From Isoetes taiwanensis (taxonomy: Eukaryota; Streptophyta; Lycopodiopsida; Isoetales; Isoetaceae): a DNA stretch of 64,000 bases. The translations under genes and the position numbers were made by a program. The stretch is from positions 17,723,018-17,787,017 of the forward strand of contig JAJEKV010000020.1 in the NCBI GenBank assembly GCA_021234155.1, written 5' to 3'. Each line of letters begins with the position of its first letter. Position 1 is the first letter of the stretch. A model generated the notes under the pieces. The model saw only the letters and a list, made by a program, of their open reading frames with translations, made no database searches and was not told the origin of the DNA. Positions 12,491-24,811 of this stretch are shown piece by piece.

Positions 12491-13060
12491 GTTTTTTAAC
12501 TGTAAGATCCCAAAGGCTCCTCAATTAGCATTTCTTTAATAAGTTTACCTCTTCTTTGGAGTCATAGGAGCCTTCTTGGATTTGTAAATAGTAGCGGTTT
12601 GGGAGCCATTGGAGATGGTACATCTCCCTTGAGACCAGGACCGCCCTAGCATCCCGCAGTATGCTAGCCATCTTCTCCTAAAAAGTAGGTCATAGATATC
12701 AGATTCATCTCTATATCTTCAAAAGCCACCACAATAAAGTTAGCGACTCTGATTATGCCTATACAGATTAACAAGCACTTTAGTCACCACACCAATAGGA
12801 GAGATTTTAGCATTATAAAAAGATCTTAGTAATATAGAAGCTCTCTTGTCCACCTCGAAACCACACTTCTTCATAATGTGATATGGCATGATGTTTGGGG
12901 AGATCCCCATCAAGTAATACATTGGAAAAAGTAAAACCTCCTAGAAGCATTTGAACATGTAAATGCTCGGGGTCTTTTTCATTACGTGCTAGAACAAGAT
13001 CGATTGGCATCGATGTAAAAGTTTATACAAGCATTTAATTGTTCACCACTAGTTTGCTTT
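12491..13060 (-). pseudogene. Aspartic protease of A1, frame-broken
   Basis: The protease processes Gag-Pol. The open stretch 12740-12922 begins just after the active site and reads MPYHIMKKCGFEVD and YNAKISPIGVVTKVLV. The active-site strand (LLDG) is at about 12900-12930, out of frame. Then come VAFED and GRRW-like motifs before the RNase H region. Confidence 0.65.
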
Positions 13061-14496
13061 GAAGCACTCTCTTCTTTGTAGGGTGCAATCTTTAACAATG
13101 TGAAAAAGATCCACACTTACCTTAGAGTTTTTGAGCAAGATATCCACTTCATCAAGGTCTTGGTCTTTCTTACCAAACTTTTTCTTTGAGGAGGTGGAGC
13201 TATCACATGGCGGTACTTCCATTGTAGGTGAGGGAGATCTAGTTGTGGGATGCCTACTTGATTGACATGTGTATTGACTTCATTCATTCTTAAGTTTGCA
13301 CTATCATAACTTTCAGGTCTTGGGGGCGTCACGGCCCTGAATAAACCTTATTGAAGTGCTTGGTTCAGTAAACCTCACCGGAAGGTTTAGGTTTTGACCT
13401 TTTTTTCTTGTTCCTGCTTGGCAAAGTATTCTTTAATGACACATTTAACATCGTTATGACCAACTTCTTTGCGAGAAAAGAACAAATAGGACATTCTTTC
13501 CCAAAGTGGCCTTTCCTATTACATTTAGGACACACTTGCCAATAGCAAATTTTCGATGGATGAGTATTCCTATTACAATGGACACATGGGGTAAGTTTTA
13601 CTGTTCTTGCAGTTTTTGAGCTCAACTAGTTGTTTGGTTAACTTCTGCTAAAGCCTCGATAACCTTAGATAGGTCCGATTTAACCTCTGCAACTTGAGAA
13701 CTAGCTTCCTCCTCCTTAGATTTCTTCTTTTCTTTTACATATTGCATGCTTTGGAATGGAAGGGTGATGGTCATAATGTGCATCAAATAACATCAGGGTA
13801 AAAGGATCATGGCCATGGTGGGAGATATGGTGCTTATCGGGGCAAAGTAGAGAGCATTTGAGTCGGTCGATAGTTTGGCAAAGACTTTGTATATGGAATC
13901 AAATCCTTCAGCGAAGCCTTGGACCTTAAGCAATTTCCTTTGGATATCGGTCTTCTTTCGGACCATTGATGGCTTGATTACTAAAAAGTGTGGGAATCGT
14001 TTGTGCTCTTTGACACACCGCTCATGAATATCTTTGAATCTTTCTTTATCTTGATTCACACTCCCCCGCATGTATAGAAAAGCTTTGCAATTCATTAACC
14101 AAATCTTTGGGGCTTGACTAACTTACCAAACACGTCGAAATTTCTTACGAGTTCATCCCATGAGGTAGTACCCATTAACTTCTCATAAGTTAACAAGCAC
14201 CAACTTCACTCTCATCTTTTGAAACATTTTTCAAATTCTGAAAGCTTGCACCCTTTCTTGAAACCATAATCCTGTAATAGTCTTCAAATATTCTCAAAAA
14301 AATGGTTAGCACTCATCTTTGGAATCAAAAGGTAGGCAAAGGAACAGAGACATTCAACTCAAACTGATATGGCATGTTCTCGGGTAAAGCTAGTGGAGAA
14401 ACTTGGAGGCAATGGCCTTTCTACGCAATGATCCGATACATCAACATCTTCCAATGGTTACGCTTACTGTTTGGAAATTTTTTGCTTTGGAGCCAT
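13061..14496 (-). pseudogene. gag: gag of A1, frame-broken
   Basis: The start is the ATG at 14496, about 40 bp after the primer site. The core is visible around 14200-14330 (GCKLSEFEK-like). The open stretch 13793-14095 carries MNCKAFLYMRG and the region before the zinc knuckles. The stretch 13365-13625 carries two CX2CX4HX4C knuckles (CVHCNRNTHPSKIC, CPKCNRKGHFGKEC) and a third with Arg in place of the second Cys (CPICSFLAKK, distorted here). A Glu/Lys-rich coiled-coil-like region lies between core and knuckles. Confidence 0.8.
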
Positions 14497-14516
14497 GAGT
14501 TACGAGATCCGGGAAG

Positions 14517-14534
14517 ATCTCATTAGGACCTCCA
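14517..14534 (-). promoter_or_regulatory. Primer binding site of A1
   Basis: The minus strand reads TGGAGGTCCTAATGAGAT three bases after the LTR end at 14538. The first eleven bases match the A2 and B sites. Confidence 0.6.
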
Positions 14535-14537
14535 AAA

Positions 14538-16511
14538 TGTTGACCCTAAGCCACGGCTTATAGGTCAACCACAAGAATCCAATTCAAGTTTTCACTCAAA
14601 TTGGGGTTAGGACCTCGGATCACTTAAGGTGATCGGTCTATGCAAGAAAAATTCCAAAGATAAGTTCAAAAGTTTGAGTTCTATACCTTTTCCCATTTTT
14701 TCAAAAAATGGTACCTTTACCAAAACAATTGTAGTGTTGGAAGCGAGATAGATGTTTTGAGTCAGGATCTTTGTAGACTTGGTCAAAAAGTTGTAGGTAG
14801 CAAGATGACAAAGCCTCGACCAAGTCGAGGAGACTCAATCACATGGATTATTCGAGCTCAAAGTGAGGTCAAATTTTGGTCAATAGAGGTCAAATGTAGA
14901 AAAACATTGATCGGGGAATTGAGATTTAGAGTTGCCAATCACTTTTTTGGGAATTTCCAAAGTAGGTAGATCGCAATCTCTTTTGGGAAGGTAGGCAAGC
15001 AGTCAAATACTAGTTTGGAGGTGTATAGGTATTTTTGTATTTGGATTTAGCAAAATACAATCTAGGACCAAGCAAACGAGCAATTTTTTTGAATTTGAGC
15101 TACACTTGGTATTTTTGAATGATTTCCCAACTCCTTTGGCTTTCTTAACACCCAAAGATGAGTGGCGGTGACAGACCAAAGCTTAAAAACACCGAGATTT
15201 TTCTATATAGAATTTTTGTGGTGAGAATTGCTAGGAAAATATCAGACAAATTCAACAACTTGTGATCCAATTTGGATTGATATGAAGGTAGATATATCAA
15301 GATAATAGATAAGGATGCTTCATAGCTTCAAGTACAAGAAAATAATCATCAAAAGTCATAAGGTAATTTAAGTAATGTCAACTAAATCTTGTAGATCGGT
15401 CGAGGAAACTCCAAGAACTTCAGGATCAGTCGGATCTTGCTCAAAGAATGATCAAATGTATGATCTGAATATACGGGCCTTCAAAAATCTTCTCATTATT
15501 GTTTCCTTATATATGTTTTTGATTTAATCTGGCCCGGCATTTTAGGGGCTTAAATTTAGCTGATGAGATGCTTAAGAGCGGGAAAAATGAGAAATAGATA
15601 GGTTTCCGTGAGTTCAATGATTCCATTCCGTGATTCGGAAAGCAGGTTTCCATAATTAGGGTTGAAGGTATTTTTCCGAAGAAAATCGGGCTGTCACGAT
15701 GACCGATATTTCTTGAGGTATATCCCAAGAATATGTCGTATTTATCAATTTTAGGAAGATAGGCCATGGTCCATAAGGGTACCACAAAAATAATTATGAG
15801 ATCTTAACCCATTTGGGTCTATGGTAAACCCAATTTCTTTGGGGAATATTCTAGATGGGTAGAAAATGGGATATTAATGGAACATATTTGAGTGGCATAG
15901 GTACACATAATGGTAAAAGAACAAGGAGGCACAAAAGCTTGTGAAAAAAAAAAGATTAGGCCAAGGGTATGTGGTAGGGGTGCAATATGAAGAATGAAAA
16001 TAAGGCAAGGCATGAAATGGGTGTAAGACATCCATGGGAAAAACAAAATGTGGTAAGAAAGGTACTTTTGGCAAGGCAAAATATGATTTGCAAAAGGTGA
16101 GCAAAGAAGAATATGAGTGTGAGGGAAATGACTAGGGGAAATTCATAAAAAAGGAAGGGTGAGAATAAGATATAGGGGGTAGGCAAAAAAAATGGCTAAG
16201 GGATGGAACCAAATAACTATGGGATCTTCTAAACTTTGAACTTCAATCTTCAAAAAATGCCTTCCAAACTTCTTTAACCCAGGAAGAATCTTCTAGAGCA
16301 TATTCTTGACTAAGCACTTGACCTTGAATAAAAGTACCTCATGTGAGTTTTGAACCTTGAGCACTTGTTGACTTGAGAAATGAACACCCTTTGACCTCCA
16401 TATCAATGTTGACCGCCAAGAATCTTTCCAACTTTGACCTAGTATTCCAAGATAAGTTGGAGCCTAGTTTTGAATGGATCACAAGTGGCATGTTGCCCCT
16501 TTAAAGGGGCC
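14538..16511 (-). repeat. 5' LTR of A1 (about 1.97 kb)
   Basis: It is nearly identical to the 3' LTR at 6266-8232 except for CAG/CTG-site and homopolymer changes, which implies recent insertion. Its outer end (about 16490-16511) is garbled, so the junction with B1 gag is uncertain by several bases. Confidence 0.85.
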
Positions 16512-17515
16512 TTGATTTAAACTATGCGCGCCCCTCGAGAGCTAGCAAATGAGCTACAAACTTTTTGCATAAGGGCGTGAAAGCATCAATCATATAATGA
16601 AAGGTTTAGTGCATACCGAAAAATGCCAAAAGAGTCGGTGCCCACTCCCACACTCTACTTTGTGGCTGCTTTCATTAAGGGTGTCACCAAGGCCTAAAGT
16701 GCACCGTAAAGATGCTAAAAATTCAAAATCGGGAAGGGTTGGATACCATACACAAGGCTTTTGAAAAGGCAACTAAAATCTCTAATGATATGTCTTTTTA
16801 CGAGCAACCATATAAAACCACGCCGTTTTACCCTTTTTGCAGTTATGAACAAGAGAATGAGCATGTGCCCGCGGTATGCAAGTAAGTAAAAAAGAAAGAA
16901 GAAAATCCAAAAGATGAAGAGGCTGCACCTAAAATCAATGAATCCAAGAGTGAGATGGCCAAAATGTCTCGGTGACCATTTCGCTGCGCCCGACCAAACA
17001 ACTCTTGGAGTTGAAAAACAAAAAAAAACTTATCCTCCTTGTGCACATTGTTTCAAAGATACTCATCCTTCGATATTTGCTATTATTACAGGGGCATGCT
17101 TTTAAAATGTGGAAAGAAAGGTCATTTTGGAAAATTTACCTTTTGTATTGCAACTTCTGCAAGGTAGGTCATCGAAGACAAGTGTTTTGTCAAAGAATAC
17201 TTTGACAAGCGTGACAAAGCGCAAGAAATTGGAAGGAAACATCTGCCATCAGGGTTTGTGGAGGAATATATGAGGAGCGAGGAAGAGATCATAATTGGTG
17301 CAAACAAGAAAAAATGTTGGAAAAATGGAACACAAGAGATAAAGGTGATGAGCAAGAACCTTCCCGGCTAACAAAGAAGTTGAGGTAATAGCTCCCACCT
17401 CCTTTGAGAAGTTGAATAAAAAAGGACAAAAGAGTTAGATGAGCTAGACATGATCCTAAAAAAGTTCTAAAGCGGCATAGGTCTCCCTCACTCTTCTCAA
17501 AATTGCACCTAGCTA
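16512..17515 (+). pseudogene. gag: gag 3' part of B1
   Basis: The B1 gag continues after A1: RELANELQTF-like start, KMLKIQNREGLDTIHKAFEKATK-like stretch (about 16715-16790), a Lys/Glu-rich region, then zinc knuckles from about 17040 (CAHCFKDTHPS, CGKKGHFGK). Frame breaks are frequent. It ends at two TAG codons (about 17508-17516), which B2 shares. Confidence 0.75.
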
Positions 17516-18060
17516 TAGAGAGAAAAATATTATGAAGTATACCGATGTTGAACAAATTTCATTTCTTGATGTGCATGAGGCAAAAGTAGAAAGTTGTATT
17601 AACTCAAGAAGAAAAGATCCAGTGCCTTTACTTGCTCGGCTAGTTTAGGGGTGACTTGCATTTGTCTAGGGTCTTGCTAGATGGAGGCTCCCATTAAATG
17701 TCATGCCTCAAAGATGTAATGAAGAAATGTGGTCTTCTTTGTCACTCAACCATCACACATCATGTGAGGTCATTCTCCAATGCTAAAATAAAACCTATAG
17801 GACTAGTGACAAGGTTGCCAATAGAAATTGAAGGTATAATTGTTGAGGCAAGTTTCATAGTTGTGGCTTTTGAAGATAAGCTGTGATGTGACCCACATAT
17901 ATGACTTGTTCTTTGGGAAGGAGGGTGGTTGTCCCATCACGATGCTAGACCACATGCGGGTCCAAAGCGATGCTGTACTATTCAAATGGAGCAAGAAGCG
18001 TAACTCTATACAACAAAACAGTGATGCTAACTGCACAACTTTATAGAACAAGACATGTTG
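17516..18060 (+). pseudogene. Aspartic protease of B1, frame-broken
   Basis: Readable pieces are EQISFLDVHEA (about 17550), LSRVLLDGGSH (about 17660-17695), MKKCGLLCHSTIT, FSNAKIKPIGLVTRLPIEIE and EASFIVVAFED (17698-17886). The active site is D-G-G rather than D-T/S-G. In B2 the region is one open frame. Confidence 0.75.
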
Positions 18061-18600
18061 ATTGAAGATGGGCAATTTGTTAAAAAGTACATCTCCTCGT
18101 ATGCAAACCAATAGAAATCATCACGAGCTGTTTGGATCTTGACATGGAAAGCAAAACAATAGAGGTGTGTTGTGGTTTTGATGGTGGAATTTCAATCAAA
18201 TTGAATATAGCATGTTCTCGGCAATTGTGAATCTTAACTCGCCAATAAACTCTTATCCAAAGTTGGTAGAGTACATGAAAGAATTCATTCAAATATGGTC
18301 GAATATAAGGCACTTATAGCCGGGTTTAGAGGAGTCTTTGGCTTTAGGTTTGACTAATATATCTATCTTTGGTGACTCTCAAACCCATATGCATAAAATC
18401 GAGAGTATCGGATCAAAAACAACATCATGGAAACTCCAAAGAAAGGGTGTGCAATTGCTAAATGAAGTTCAAGGCTTGGGAGATCAAACATATACCTAGG
18501 GAAGAGAATGTGAGGCGTATGCACTTTGCTTAACTGCAAGGCTCCTTGGGACTATTTAGGCGAGGGGCTATAAATGAAGATGAATTGAGCAAGCGAAGAT
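18061..18600 (+). pseudogene. Plant/archaeal-type RNase H of B1
   Basis: FDGGISIKLNIA lies at about 18175-18215 and AEYKAL-like, FGDSQ and IKHIPREE motifs follow at 18300-18510. Several one-base changes break the frame. It lies between protease and RT, as in the other elements. Confidence 0.7.
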
Positions 18601-19690
18601 GCAACACAACTATATCCATTCTCGGTGATAGATGCAATGTTAAGAGAAAAGAGGTAAAAAGATAACTATCAACAAAAATGGACAGGTAAGAACACTTTTC
18701 CTTAGGGGATCTTTTTGATAAAGAAAAGATGAGGCCTCCTAAAATTTTTCTTTGAGAGTTGGAAAGATGTATTTGCAGGATTATACGTAATTAGTGGGAG
18801 TGAGGACCTACATAAATGAATTTGAAATAAAGATATAAAGGAAGATACTAAACCCTGTGAATGCAAAACTTCGTAAGAATAAATGCATCAACGCCACCAC
18901 CGATCAGAGAGAGGAATTATTAAAGATGAAAGAAGTCGAGGTTATTAAAGAGATAACAAACCCCGATCGGGTTGTCTTGCATTGTTCCAAAGAGAAAAGA
19001 AAAAATAAGAGCATTAGGATTTGTATAGATTACGGGATCTAAAAAGGCCACTATTAAAGATTGTTATCCATTACCATTTACTAGAAGAAGTGTTACATGC
19101 AAAGCTGCTTGGTAAGGAAATATATTCAGCACAGATGGATTTTCGTGTTTCAATCAAATCAAGATAAAAAGAGGCGGATCAAGCCAAGACCTCTTTCATA
19201 ACCCCTTGGGGCACTTTTGCCATGATGAAAATGCCTTTTGGCTTCTGATGAATGCACCGCTTTACCTTCAAAGAGCAATGGATAAAATATTTCAAAGCAT
19301 GCCAATATCAAACTTTAGAGTTTTCTTGGATGATTTGTGCCTAGATCTTCTCTAACTAAGCATATAGAATTCTTGGCAATGACAATGGAATTGTCACGAG
19401 AGAAGAAGTGGGGTTGTTTGAATCCAAAAGAGGTGTATATTCTTACTGTTCTAAAGGTGAATTGCTAGGTCATGAGGTATCTCGAAGGTACAAAATTATG
19501 TCACGAAGGAAAAATGGAGGCTTTGAAGAAATTGTCCCACCTAAAACCTTAAAGCAATTGAGAGAGTTTCATGGAGAGCGGCAAGTTTTTGAGAATGTAT
19601 GTACTTAACTTTCACACATCATAAGTCCTTTGGCGGCTCGACCGTGTTGTAAGTATAATAAGAATGAGAGCAAAATTTATTGCAATAAGA
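18601..19690 (+). pseudogene. Reverse transcriptase of B1, frame-broken
   Basis: RIKAxx-like start at about 18780, SIRICIDY (19010-19030), ATIKDCYPLPF (about 19050-19080), KTSFITPWGTFAMMKMPFG (about 19190-19245), and FLDDLC (about 19323-19345), then the connection region LLGHEVS and APKTLKQL-like motifs to 19600. The catalytic FLDD is intact, but the frame is not continuous. Confidence 0.8.
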
Positions 19691-20100
19691 TAGACGGATG
19701 AATGTCGGTTGCATTTGACACATTGATAACTTCCATATACTTAATCGGAGATTAAAACCAGGACCTAGCTCAACCATTTCGGGCATATATGATTAATCCT
19801 TATACTTATATGGCATAGGCATAGCACTCTCTTGAAGCATGGGATAATATACTTGACAAAATTTGGTAGATCTTTGAGAAGCAGTCTAGAATGGAAAAAA
19901 GTGCAGTGGAATAATGTTTTTCTACAAAGGCTTGGTCATATAGTTCGGCCACAATAGAGGTAAAAATAATGGTCATCAAAATCCACTATTCCCATCTTTG
20001 TTGAAAAGGCTTCGAGTAAAGGCTAAATTATGTAGATGGGCTTGCAAGATCTGGGATTACAATTTAAATGTTAAATCAAAACAATTAAAGTCCTAGTGAT
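19691..20100 (+). pseudogene. RT-linked RNase H of B1, degenerate
   Basis: A badly broken copy of the domain at 49722-50140. The PDLAQPF region is at about 19765 and LCRWACKI at about 20030. The catalytic Asp position is lost, as in all copies. Confidence 0.6.
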
Positions 20101-21490
20101 TATTTGACGATAAGGTGTGTTTGAGTTTGAAGATTTTAATGGTTTTGAGCGATGAAGTGTGTGGGGTACTCTTAACCTTGTGCTATCTAGCAAGATCACC
20201 CGAAGATTGGCGGGGATGAAATCATCAAGTTTCTCGGCATAAGGAAGTGCCGAGAAAACTTCACAACTGACGGTGAGGAGATTCAAAAGAAAAAGCAAAA
20301 ACCCTCACAAGGATGATTGGAGGAGGTATTATGTAAGATTAGTCGATTATGGTGTCCTTGAGGTGTGTTGTGGTCAGTGAGTTGATCTTGGAGGCTTGTC
20401 ATGAGGGAATTTGTAGAGCCTTATGCATTTGACGGCTACTTAGAAAGAAAATACTTCGAGGTCACGGATATTATTGGCTTCAAGCTTGTTTAAGATTGTT
20501 ATGAGACCATTAGGAGATGCCATAAATGCGAGATACATGGAAGAAGGAGTGCCATTTCTTTGCTGACTAGCATCCGTCTCGGGGTCCATTCAGGACTTGG
20601 GAATTTGGAGCTTCATAGGACCTATAAAATCCAAACTCTCCCTCTCGGCATGAGATACATACTAGTGGCAGTTTAATAGCTTCACCCCAGCCCGAGTGGT
20701 GTCCCATTGAGACAAGCAAATGCCTGCTGTGCGAGGTTCCTCCATGAAAACATATACCTTGGAGTTTTGGCATCCTCACAGAAAATAGTTACAGCGAGAG
20801 GCACTTTCGAGTTCATGAATGATGTGATCAGCAACACCTTTAAAACCTTGAAAGTAAAGCATGTGAAAAGCTTCGAAGCCTCCACTACCCTCGAAGCGTG
20901 GCAGGGCTGAATCTACCAACAAGGTGCTAAAAGCTATTCTCAAAAGAAAACAATAGAGGTGCATAAAAAGATTGGCACCTTAAATTACATGATGCACTTT
21001 GGGCATATAGAACCACAATTAAAGTGCTACTAATCATACACCTTTTTGCTCTTGTCTATGGTGTTGAAACATTGTTCAGTGGAATTGGAGTTGCCCTCAT
21101 TAAGGTTAGCTCTAAAAGATTCAAATCTGAGATAGAGGAAGCATCACGGGGAAAGGAGTTTGATAGGTTGCTCCACATCTAGAAGAAGAGGTTTGAAGCT
21201 GATACCATGGTACTAAAGAAAGCAAAGGATGCAGCAGCATTCAAGGCCAATTCACAAATTGCAAGGAAGTTTCAAGAGGAGAGCTAGTTCTCCAAGTGGG
21301 ACAAGGCAAAAGGGAGAAACACTGTGAGGAGTAAATTTATTTATATGGGAAGGAGCCATAAAATGTTGTGGACAAGCGGTACAAATTCTTACTTCTGGAA
21401 GATATCTATGAGTCCAGCGACTCATGAACCCTATAAACATATTGCATCTGAAAGGTATTGGCAACAACATATTTGTATGAGTTTGTTTTG
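20101..21490 (+). pseudogene. Integrase of B1, frame-broken
   Basis: Recognisable pieces are the tether (FEFEDFNG, about 20120), the zinc-binding region (about 20400-20560), FMNDVISNTFKTLKVKHVKS (20707-20910), ESTNKVLKAIL (about 20905-20940), LKLHDALWAYRTTIK (about 20980-21020) and FKEGELV-like C-terminal pieces (about 21260-21300). All match B2 at 50144-51506. Open frames on the opposite strand here (20567-20964) are shadows. Confidence 0.8.
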
Positions 21491-22411
21491 AATAGAATAG
21501 TTATTGGATAGTTAGCCATTTGAGTTATTAGAGACACTAACTTTAAAATTAATAGGCATGTTCCTTAAAGATGTGGATGCTTGTGCTCTTTAGTGTTATT
21601 TTGAAATTGCTGCAAACAAAAAAAAAAAGAGAAAAAAGAGAAAAAAAGGAAAAAAAGGAAAATAGGTTTAACTTTGATATCTTGTGTATTATGATCTTTT
21701 GCGGAGTTGAGTTCACGATCATGAAAGCATAGGAGGAGTTGTTTTCTAACACATATAGAACTTGTCATGTGGGTTCATGATCTGAATAATCTCCACGGCC
21801 CAACTGATTTACCTTGATTCATATCAACCAAAATTCTTCTTGATCAGGATCCCCAACAAACAAATATTACCCTGATTAGGTACGGAAGGACATGAGTACT
21901 TGACATATTTTTTCCACACTGCGGAGTTCACTTGATACATTCCATTCATGTTCATCTGCCTTTGTTCCATTCTCATCTAGCCCTTGCTTCCCAAATCTTT
22001 TTCAAAGAGAACCACGACTGCTACCTTTCGCCGGCCTTCCATAAAGGTAGCTCAAGTTTTTAGAAAAAGTAAAAAACACTCCCAACTCAAGTCTTTGTTC
22101 TGCTCCACACATATCTCAAAGAAGTCAAGCAAGTCCAGGTCGGTCATGAGTCAACTCACCCTCGGAAGTCAAGTCCACGATTTCCTCATATAAACATCAT
22201 ACGAAGATATCCCATTCAAACATCACTCACATCCTTATGTCCATCTGTTGGACTTTCCCCAACATCATTTTCCATTGCTTTTTCATCTCTTTTTATCACC
22301 CTTCTTTGCCCTTATTCTCGAATTTCCATTTCTCTTGCACTATCCACCATTCTTGTCATATTTTGCTCCACCAATTTGGGGACCGGCCATTCCTTTTCCT
22401 TGTTTACATGA
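21491..22411 (+). other. 3' untranslated region of B1
   Basis: It contains an A/G-rich tract (about 21617-21665), then unique sequence, and a garbled GGGGACCGGCC (about 22378-22388) where B2 has GGCTGAGGGGACCAGCC. No coding sequence is evident. Confidence 0.7.
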
Positions 22412-22990
22412 TGTTGCCTGCTGTAGCAACGCGCTGAGAAAGTGCCATCAAATCTTTTATATTCTTGAGGGAAAAGAAGATGCTATGTTGAAGAACCAGA
22501 AGTGAAGACATTGAATTGGAATCAAGGTCACACATTGAGGGACTAAGCATCTAGAAGTTTGGAGAGACCCCTATGAAGTTTTGAAAGCTATTAAAGTGGT
22601 ATCTTTTTCTCCTTCATGTTGTCATTTCTATTCTCCTACCTCACACTCCACATTTCCAACGTTCCATTACCCCATCTCTTATCATACATCTCACACATAG
22701 CCTTTTGTTCCATAGTTGACCTACCACTACCTAAGGCACATTTTCAAAGTTGTGCAAGGATTGCCTAAGCATCAAGTTCTACATCATATTTTTTCATCAT
22801 ATCATTCCATTATCACACACTCATACACCATGTGGCTATAAAAAAAGGAAGCATTTGAAAAGCCTAAGCCACGAGGTTTGCACAGTCACCATCTCAGTGA
22901 CATGGCATGATATTCTAGATACATATGTCATCACTTACAACCACATTGGTCCACTCACCATTTGCCACTTCCATATATCATTCGCAAGTT
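22412..22990 (+). repeat. 3' LTR of B1, truncated at the duplication junction
   Basis: It begins TGTTGCCTGCTGTAGCAAC and follows 52452-53035 until TTCGCAAGTT at 22990. About 1.7 kb of the LTR is missing. A short filler of about nine bases separates it from C-family LTR sequence at 23000. Confidence 0.85.
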
Positions 22991-22999
22991 ACGTATTGC

Positions 23000-24811
23000 T
23001 GACAATGCAGAGTAAAATAGAGTTTAATCATAGTTTCACACAGTCTTTTTCCCAAAATTCCGATTTGCCAGTGAATACGAGCAACGAAATTTGCTACAAG
23101 GTGTTCAAAGAATGCAGGCGTTCAAGTAGGCATAGCTTTTAGTTTTAAAAGATTCAAAGGATATTTCATCACATATGCACCAGTTTTGATTTCGAAGAAG
23201 GGGAGGATCTTACGCAAGCTCGTAGGCGATCCACGCGACTTCCGTTCCTGAGAGATGTTCAAATCCGCTTATGGCCCCTCGAAAAATTCGATTAGAACAA
23301 GCCCTTTTAAAATCCCACGTCACAGGCGGATCTTGGCAGAGTCGCAATCAATGCGCGGTTTGGTTTAGTGAGCTGTTCTTTAGATCATCGAACCAACTCT
23401 GAATAATAATTCACCGTTTAGCTCAACAGAATAGAGTTTCTTAGCAAGTTCAAATTTTAAAGTTCAATCGATATATCAGTAGAGATCAAAAATCGAATCC
23501 AGTGATATATAGCTCGATCTAAGTGGACTTAATAAAAATTGACGATATCTGCCTGCGATGGGATCGTACCCTCCACCGCCCTACGCCCGGGTGAGCCGTG
23601 GAGAGTCTGGATAGGCTGGAAAGGAATCTAGGTCAGTAGAATAGGAAATTTTGTATTTTTGGCAATGGAGCGGTTCCCAGAAATGAGAATTTGAAGGTCT
23701 ATATAGGATCTTTTGGAGATTTTTTGTGCCGGTGCTGTTGCATGGGGCTTCAAGATGCTTAAAGGCTAAAATTTTTGGAGAAAAAGAAGAAATAACCTTT
23801 GATTTTTGTTCAAAAAGGATGAATCAATGATATTTGGAGCCAAGTCAATGGTGATGTGTGTTGGTCAAACAAGGCATTTTGCACGGATGGAATTTCAAAT
23901 TTCAAATGCCCATGATATTTTTGATGATGGGGTGACAATAGGTGAAAATGTAGTGGAAAGGTGGAAAAATAGGTCCAACTAGAATCTGAAACAAGGCTGG
24001 TGGGTTCACTTCCCAAGGCAATTTGATCGATAGATTGACCAATTTTGAGTTTGGTCAAAGAGCACCTAGTCATCATTTGATGATGTGGAGTGATGTGATG
24101 ATGTGAAATTTGGTGCTTAGGTGGCAACATGATGGACCATGAAAGTTGGAGAGCATTAATGGACCAAAGTATGTCCAGTCATCATGCCATGTCGCATGCA
24201 CCATGTGACTAGAGGATTTTTGGGCGTTTTTGTTATTTTTTGGTGCTTAGCACATATGTTTTGCTTTAGCTACTTGGTATATGAAGTGTGATAATGGAAT
24301 GGCAAAGGCATAGGATGAAAATGATGATATAGGAACTTGATGCTTCTGCAAAACGCTTTTAGGTTTGACAACTCCCTTGGAAAATGTGCCTAGGTAATGG
24401 TAGGTCAACTATGAAACAAATGGTTACATATGAAATACATGATGGTATAGGATGTGAAAAACAATGAAGGTGAAAAATAGGATAAAAGGATGATGGTATG
24501 ATGGAACAAAGGCAAAATAGAGAATCATCACAACAAGAAAAAAAAATACCATATCATGGCTTTTGCCATCTTCGGGGTCTTCCAAACTTCACAAAATGCC
24601 TTGAGCTAAAGAGAATGCATTCAATCCTTGGAGTTTGAGTTGTGAACTTGTGTCTTGACTTAAAGTCATCCTTTGGGTTCTTCATCAGCATCTTTGGTCT
24701 TCAAATCTTTTGGTTTTCTTCTAGATCTTTTTGGTTTTAAAGTATTCTTGGTCTTCAAATATTTGCTTTCGGGGAGCCTTGTATATGTTGCACCTATAGC
24801 CGAGGGCAACA
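23000..24811 (-). repeat. 3' LTR of C1, truncated
   Basis: It matches 31630-33462 (and 1571-3396) but lacks the first ~760 bp as read on the plus strand. A TATA-like motif lies at about 23699-23706 (minus). It ends with GGGCAACA at 24811. Many CAG/CTG-site differences from the other two C LTRs. Confidence 0.85.

Larger units (their letters stand above)
6266..16511 (-). mobile_element. A-family Ty3/gypsy element A1, complete but frame-broken
   Basis: It runs on the minus strand with 5' LTR 14538-16511, primer site, gag, protease, RNase H, RT, second RNase H, integrase, a 3' untranslated part with paired hairpins, and 3' LTR 6266-8232. It lies inside the gag gene of B1. It is the left duplicate of A2. 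Total length is about 10.2 kb. The target duplication is not clear because the right junction (about 16511) is garbled. Confidence 0.9.
1..22990. repeat. Left copy of a ~30 kb tandem duplication
   Basis: Position 1 aligns with about 30064, 3584 with 33650, 6266 with 36339, 16511 with 46580 and 22412 with 52452, in the same order and orientation, including the same nested insertion points. The left end lies outside the window. The right end is inside the B1 3' LTR at about 22990. Differences from the right copy are mainly small changes at CAG/CTG sites and homopolymer lengths. Whether this is a true tandem duplication or an assembly duplicate cannot be decided from the sequence alone. Confidence 0.85.
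3584..22990 (+). mobile_element. B-family Ty3/gypsy element B1, split by A1, 3' LTR truncated
   Basis: The order is 5' LTR 3584-5878, primer site, gag start 5925, insertion of A1 at 6266-16511, gag remainder, protease, RNase H, RT, second RNase H, integrase to about 21490, 3' untranslated part and a 3' LTR that stops at about 22990. It is the left duplicate of B2. Without A1 it would be roughly 9 kb here, against about 10.9 kb for B2. Coding frames are much more broken than in B2. Confidence 0.85.
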
